A stretch of DNA of 64,000 bases, from NCBI GenBank assembly GCA_965240325.2, contig OZ251229.1, forward strand, positions 1,984,001 to 2,048,000, given 5' to 3'. The stretch comes from Rebecca billardiae RCC1528. Its lineage: Eukaryota; Haptophyta. Below the pieces are notes generated by a model, which saw only the letters and a program-made list of their open reading frames with translations, searched no databases and had not been told where the DNA came from. The translations under genes and the position numbers were made by a program. This document shows positions 61,316 to 64,000 of the stretch, piece after piece (position 1 is the stretch's first letter; each line of letters opens with the position of its first letter).

Positions 61316-64000
61316 TCAGGACGATGACGGTGGCGGCGGCGGTTGCAGGTACGACGGTGCTGGCACAGTCTGCTGCTGCTGAGCCTGATGCTGGGCGGCC
61401 CAGTACGCATGGCCGTGCGCCGCCGCCGCCGCCGCCGCCGCGTACTGCTGCTGCGCCTGCTGCTGCTGCTGGATGGAGTGGAGCAACGCGGCGACGTGTT
61501 CACGTCGCTCCGCCAGCGGGCGGCCGCGCCTGCTCAACCTCTCCTGCGTGCGCGCGCGGAGTGTCGGTGGGCAGGCAGTGGTCGGATGGGTCGCGCAGCG
61601 GCGCATGTGAGCGAGCGCTGAGTTGGGCGGCACAACGCGCAGGCGCCAGGCAGTGCCGAGGTCGTGCAGCAGCCTGGACGCGCCGCGCGCCGCGGGGCGC
61701 CAGCGGGCAGAGCGCCGCAGGGAGTGCGTGCGCACCCGGAGCTCGAGCGCGAGGAGCAGCCGCCGCTCTGCCGGCGCGTGCCTCGCCTGCAGGACGAGGA
61801 AGTCAACCATCCTGTCCTCGCTCAGGGGCCCGCCGCCGCTTGGGACGTGCAGATACGCGTGCGGGGCCACGGGCGCGCTGGCGGCGGCCGGCATCGCGGG
61901 CGGCGGGTGCAGCATCGCGGCGCTGATCGGCGGGTAAGGGTATGCCGGCGCAGGTGGGGTCGGCCCTGGCATGGCCCAGCTTGGCGGCGGCGCGGCAGGT
62001 GCCGCCGGCTGTGCAGGCGAAGGGCCGGCCCACGGTGGCGGCACTGGCGCCGGCGTTGGCAGCGGGGCGGCAGGCATCGGAACGGAGCTCTGCGGCTGCG
62101 GCTGCAGGGAGGGCTGCGGCTGCGGCGAGGCTTGCGGCGATGGTGAGGTCTGCGGCTGCGGCTGTGGTGATGGCGGCAGCTGCAGCGGCGGTGGCGGCGG
62201 CTGCGGCTGCGGCAACGGCGACGGCGGCAGCTGCAGCTGCGGCGGCGGTGCCGGCACCGGGACGGGCGCGGGCGTCTCGGGCAGCGGCGTGCGCCTCAGG
62301 CTCTCGATCTGCGCGTGCACCTCCTCCAGCAGCCTCAGCTGCTCCCGATGGCGGATGTCCTCCAGAGCCGAGCGCGCCTCCAGCTCGCGCGCCAGCTTCT
62401 GCGTCTCGCGCTCGCTGTCGTCGCGCAGCGCCGCGCGCTCCGTCTTCGCCGCGATCTCGAGCTCCTCCAGCTTCTTGAGGGCGGCGAGGGCCTCGGCGGC
62501 GCCGGCCGAGTCGGGCTCGGCGGCCGCGCCGAGCCGTGCGCGGCCCATCCAGCTCGGCGTGGCAGCGGGTTGGCTCTCCGGGCCGTCACCACCGCCGCCG
62601 CGGGCAGCCGGGCTCGCGGGTGACGACAGGTCTGCTGCGCGCGCGGCGGACTCGACGGCGCGCGGCTGGTGGCTGGATGCGGCGGAGGTGCGCGGCGAGC
62701 GGTGCCTGGGCGAAGCGGGCTTGGCCGCCGCCGGCAGCAGCGCAGGCGAGGGGGGCGCGGACGGCGTGCGCCGCTGCGATGCGAGGGGTGACTCCCTGTG
62801 CGAAGCGGCGGCGTGCTGCGGCGATGATTGCACGCTCACGCGCGGCGCAGAGCGCGGCGCAGGGTGCGGCGGCAGCGGCTGCACCGGCGGCATGCCGGGC
62901 ACGATGCTGCTCACAATCGTGATACGCGACATCCCGTCCGCCCGAACCTCCACGCCCGGCCGACCGTGCAGCTGCAGCCGAGCCAGCGGCTGCGGGCCGA
63001 AGCGCGCGACCGGCACAGAGCCGCCGCCGCCCTCGCTCGTGGCGAGAGGGAGCAGCACCCAGCCCAGCGCGTCGTGCGGCTTGTGCACGTCGTGGTCCCA
63101 CACCTCCACCCGGATCGCCTCGTCCCCGCTCGCGAGCGGCAGCGCGATCCCGTCCGCCCACGACGGGTTGAGCGTATTGTCCCGGCGCGCGGTCTCGACG
63201 GTGATCTCGCTCGGCAGTGCGACCAGCCGGACGTAAGGGTCGGAGAGCGAGCGCGCGTCTCGGTTCATCAGCTTGACGCACGAGATCGAGTGGAACGCCA
63301 CGTAGCGCGGCGCGTCCGGCGGGAGGGCGTCGGGCTGCGGCTGCGGCTGCGGCGGCTGCGGCTGCGGGTGTGGGTGCGGGTGCGGCTGCTGCGGCTGCTG
63401 CTGCGCGGGCGCCGCCGGTCCACGCGCCGGTGACGGTGCCTCAGCAATCTGCGCTCTCCCGTCGCCATTGGCGAGCGGCACGTCGGCTGACGGGGACTGT
63501 TCCTCGCTCGTGGGCGAGTGCGCGCTGCGCGAGGCCACTGCCGAATTCGGCTGCTGCACGGCCGGCACGCTCTCGGCCTCCACACGTGCGCTCCCGAGTT
63601 TTCCATTCGGGCTGGGAGCGGAGCGCGTAGCCCCGATGATGCGCGGCTTCGGCGGCGACGCGGACGGCTGCGGGGGCGGCGCGCGCAGCGGGCTGGGCGG
63701 GTGCTGCATCGCGCGCTCGGTGCGCACGAGCGCGAAGAGCAACGCCGTCGCCACGATCTTCGCCACCGCCAGATCCGATCTGGAGAACGCGATCTCGTCC
63801 GATGCGTACAGGAGCTGCAGCGCGCCGCGCGGTCGCCCGTCCTGGTCCTCCTGCGGCCGCGCTGCCGCGACCGCGCCGCCGAGCGGCAGAGAGATGGACG
63901 CGCCCGGGAGCAGCTCGTTGGGGTGGGCCGCGTCGATCCGAACCTCGATGCCCTCCTCGTAGCACCGCCGCGCCACCGCGGTCACGATCGGCGGCGGCAG
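61316..64000 (-). CDS. GAF and C2 domain protein, 5' end outside the window
   Basis: Partial: the frame is open to the window edge. One intron is inferred at 61544-61735 (192 nt, GTGCGC...CAG, a multiple of three), joining LLLALELR to ERLSRRGRPL. The visible N-terminus matches the second half of a GAF domain (GASISLPLGGAV, RGALQLLYASDE, LAVAKIVATALLFALV). After a Gln/Pro/His-rich linker comes a C2 domain (VKLMNRDARSLSDPYVRLV, TARRDNTLNPSW, IRVEVWDHDVHKPHDALGWV). Its Asp residues fit calcium and phospholipid binding. A coiled coil (KKLEELEIAAKTERAALRDD and onward) and a long Pro/Gln-rich tail with poly-Gln and poly-Ala follow. It is probably a signalling or membrane-recruited scaffold. Confidence 0.75.
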   Translation of the reverse strand: MPPPIVTAVARRCYEEGIEVRIDAAHPNELLPGASISLPLGGAVAAARPQEDQDGRPRGALQLLYASDEIAFSRSDLAVAKIVATALLFALVRTERAMQHPPSPLRAPPPQPSASPPKPRIIGATRSAPSPNGKLGSARVEAESVPAVQQPNSAVASRSAHSPTSEEQSPSADVPLANGDGRAQIAEAPSPARGPAAPAQQQPQQPHPHPHPQPQPPQPQPQPDALPPDAPRYVAFHSISCVKLMNRDARSLSDPYVRLVALPSEITVETARRDNTLNPSWADGIALPLASGDEAIRVEVWDHDVHKPHDALGWVLLPLATSEGGGGSVPVARFGPQPLARLQLHGRPGVEVRADGMSRITIVSSIVPGMPPVQPLPPHPAPRSAPRVSVQSSPQHAAASHRESPLASQRRTPSAPPSPALLPAAAKPASPRHRSPRTSAASSHQPRAVESAARAADLSSPASPAARGGGGDGPESQPAATPSWMGRARLGAAAEPDSAGAAEALAALKKLEELEIAAKTERAALRDDSERETQKLARELEARSALEDIRHREQLRLLEEVHAQIESLRRTPLPETPAPVPVPAPPPQLQLPPSPLPQPQPPPPPLQLPPSPQPQPQTSPSPQASPQPQPSLQPQPQSSVPMPAAPLPTPAPVPPPWAGPSPAQPAAPAAPPPSWAMPGPTPPAPAYPYPPISAAMLHPPPAMPAAASAPVAPHAYLHVPSGGGPLSEDRMVDFLVLQARHAPAERRLLLALELRVRTHSLRRSARWRPAARGASRLLHDLGTAWRLRVVPPNSALAHMRRCATHPTTACPPTLRARTQERLSRRGRPLAERREHVAALLHSIQQQQQAQQQYAAAAAAAAHGHAYWAAQHQAQQQQTVPAPSYLQPPPPPSSS

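Overview
This is nuclear DNA of a GC-rich unicellular eukaryote, most likely a flagellated alga and plausibly a haptophyte. Spliced genes have short introns (100-192 nt), there is a nuclear-type tRNA gene, and long (TA)n, (TC)n and poly-G tracts lie between very GC-rich genes. A RIB72/EFHC1-type axonemal protein shows a motile flagellum. The haptophyte assignment is an inference from gene content, GC content and intron style.

Layout. 1-2490: gene-free repeats. 2491-10481: GH16 glucanase, RIB72-like doublet-microtubule protein, PhyH-type dioxygenase, and an Rxt3-domain protein. 10482-16253: repeats, a small membrane protein divergent from an alpha/beta hydrolase, tRNA-Val(TAC), and a reticulon-like protein. 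16767-17133: a small fold-back repeat. 17702-25140: a complete but frame-broken Ty1/copia retrotransposon with nearly identical LTRs. 26181-28245: a FUN14/EF-hand protein divergent from a TPR protein. 28246-34337: repeats, a gene relic with a tandem duplication, and a TylF-type methyltransferase. 34338-38685: a predicted multi-span membrane protein ending in a TIR-like domain, then a secretory-pathway sulfotransferase. 38816-40323: a disrupted helical-repeat gene. 40394-45343: two fold-back transposable elements, side by side, each with its own 5-bp target duplication. 47800-48350: remains of a coiled-coil gene. 49490-56386: a Nudix-like/degenerate CobW fusion divergent from a Zn/Cd-type P1B ATPase, which looks like a metal-homeostasis pair. 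56623-61190: an unknown type II membrane protein and two small divergent genes. 61316-end: a GAF-C2 protein cut off by the window edge.

Many genes lie head to head with short (0-240 bp) shared 5' regions. Nine introns inferred here by protein continuity all end in CAG, and most start GTGCG rather than GTAAG or GTGAG. The most unusual items are the membrane-TIR fusion, the CobW-like protein that has lost its GTPase and CxCC motifs yet sits beside a Zn/Cd pump, the paired fold-back elements inserted at one palindromic site, and a 56-bp hairpin-rich repeat just 3' of two disrupted genes.
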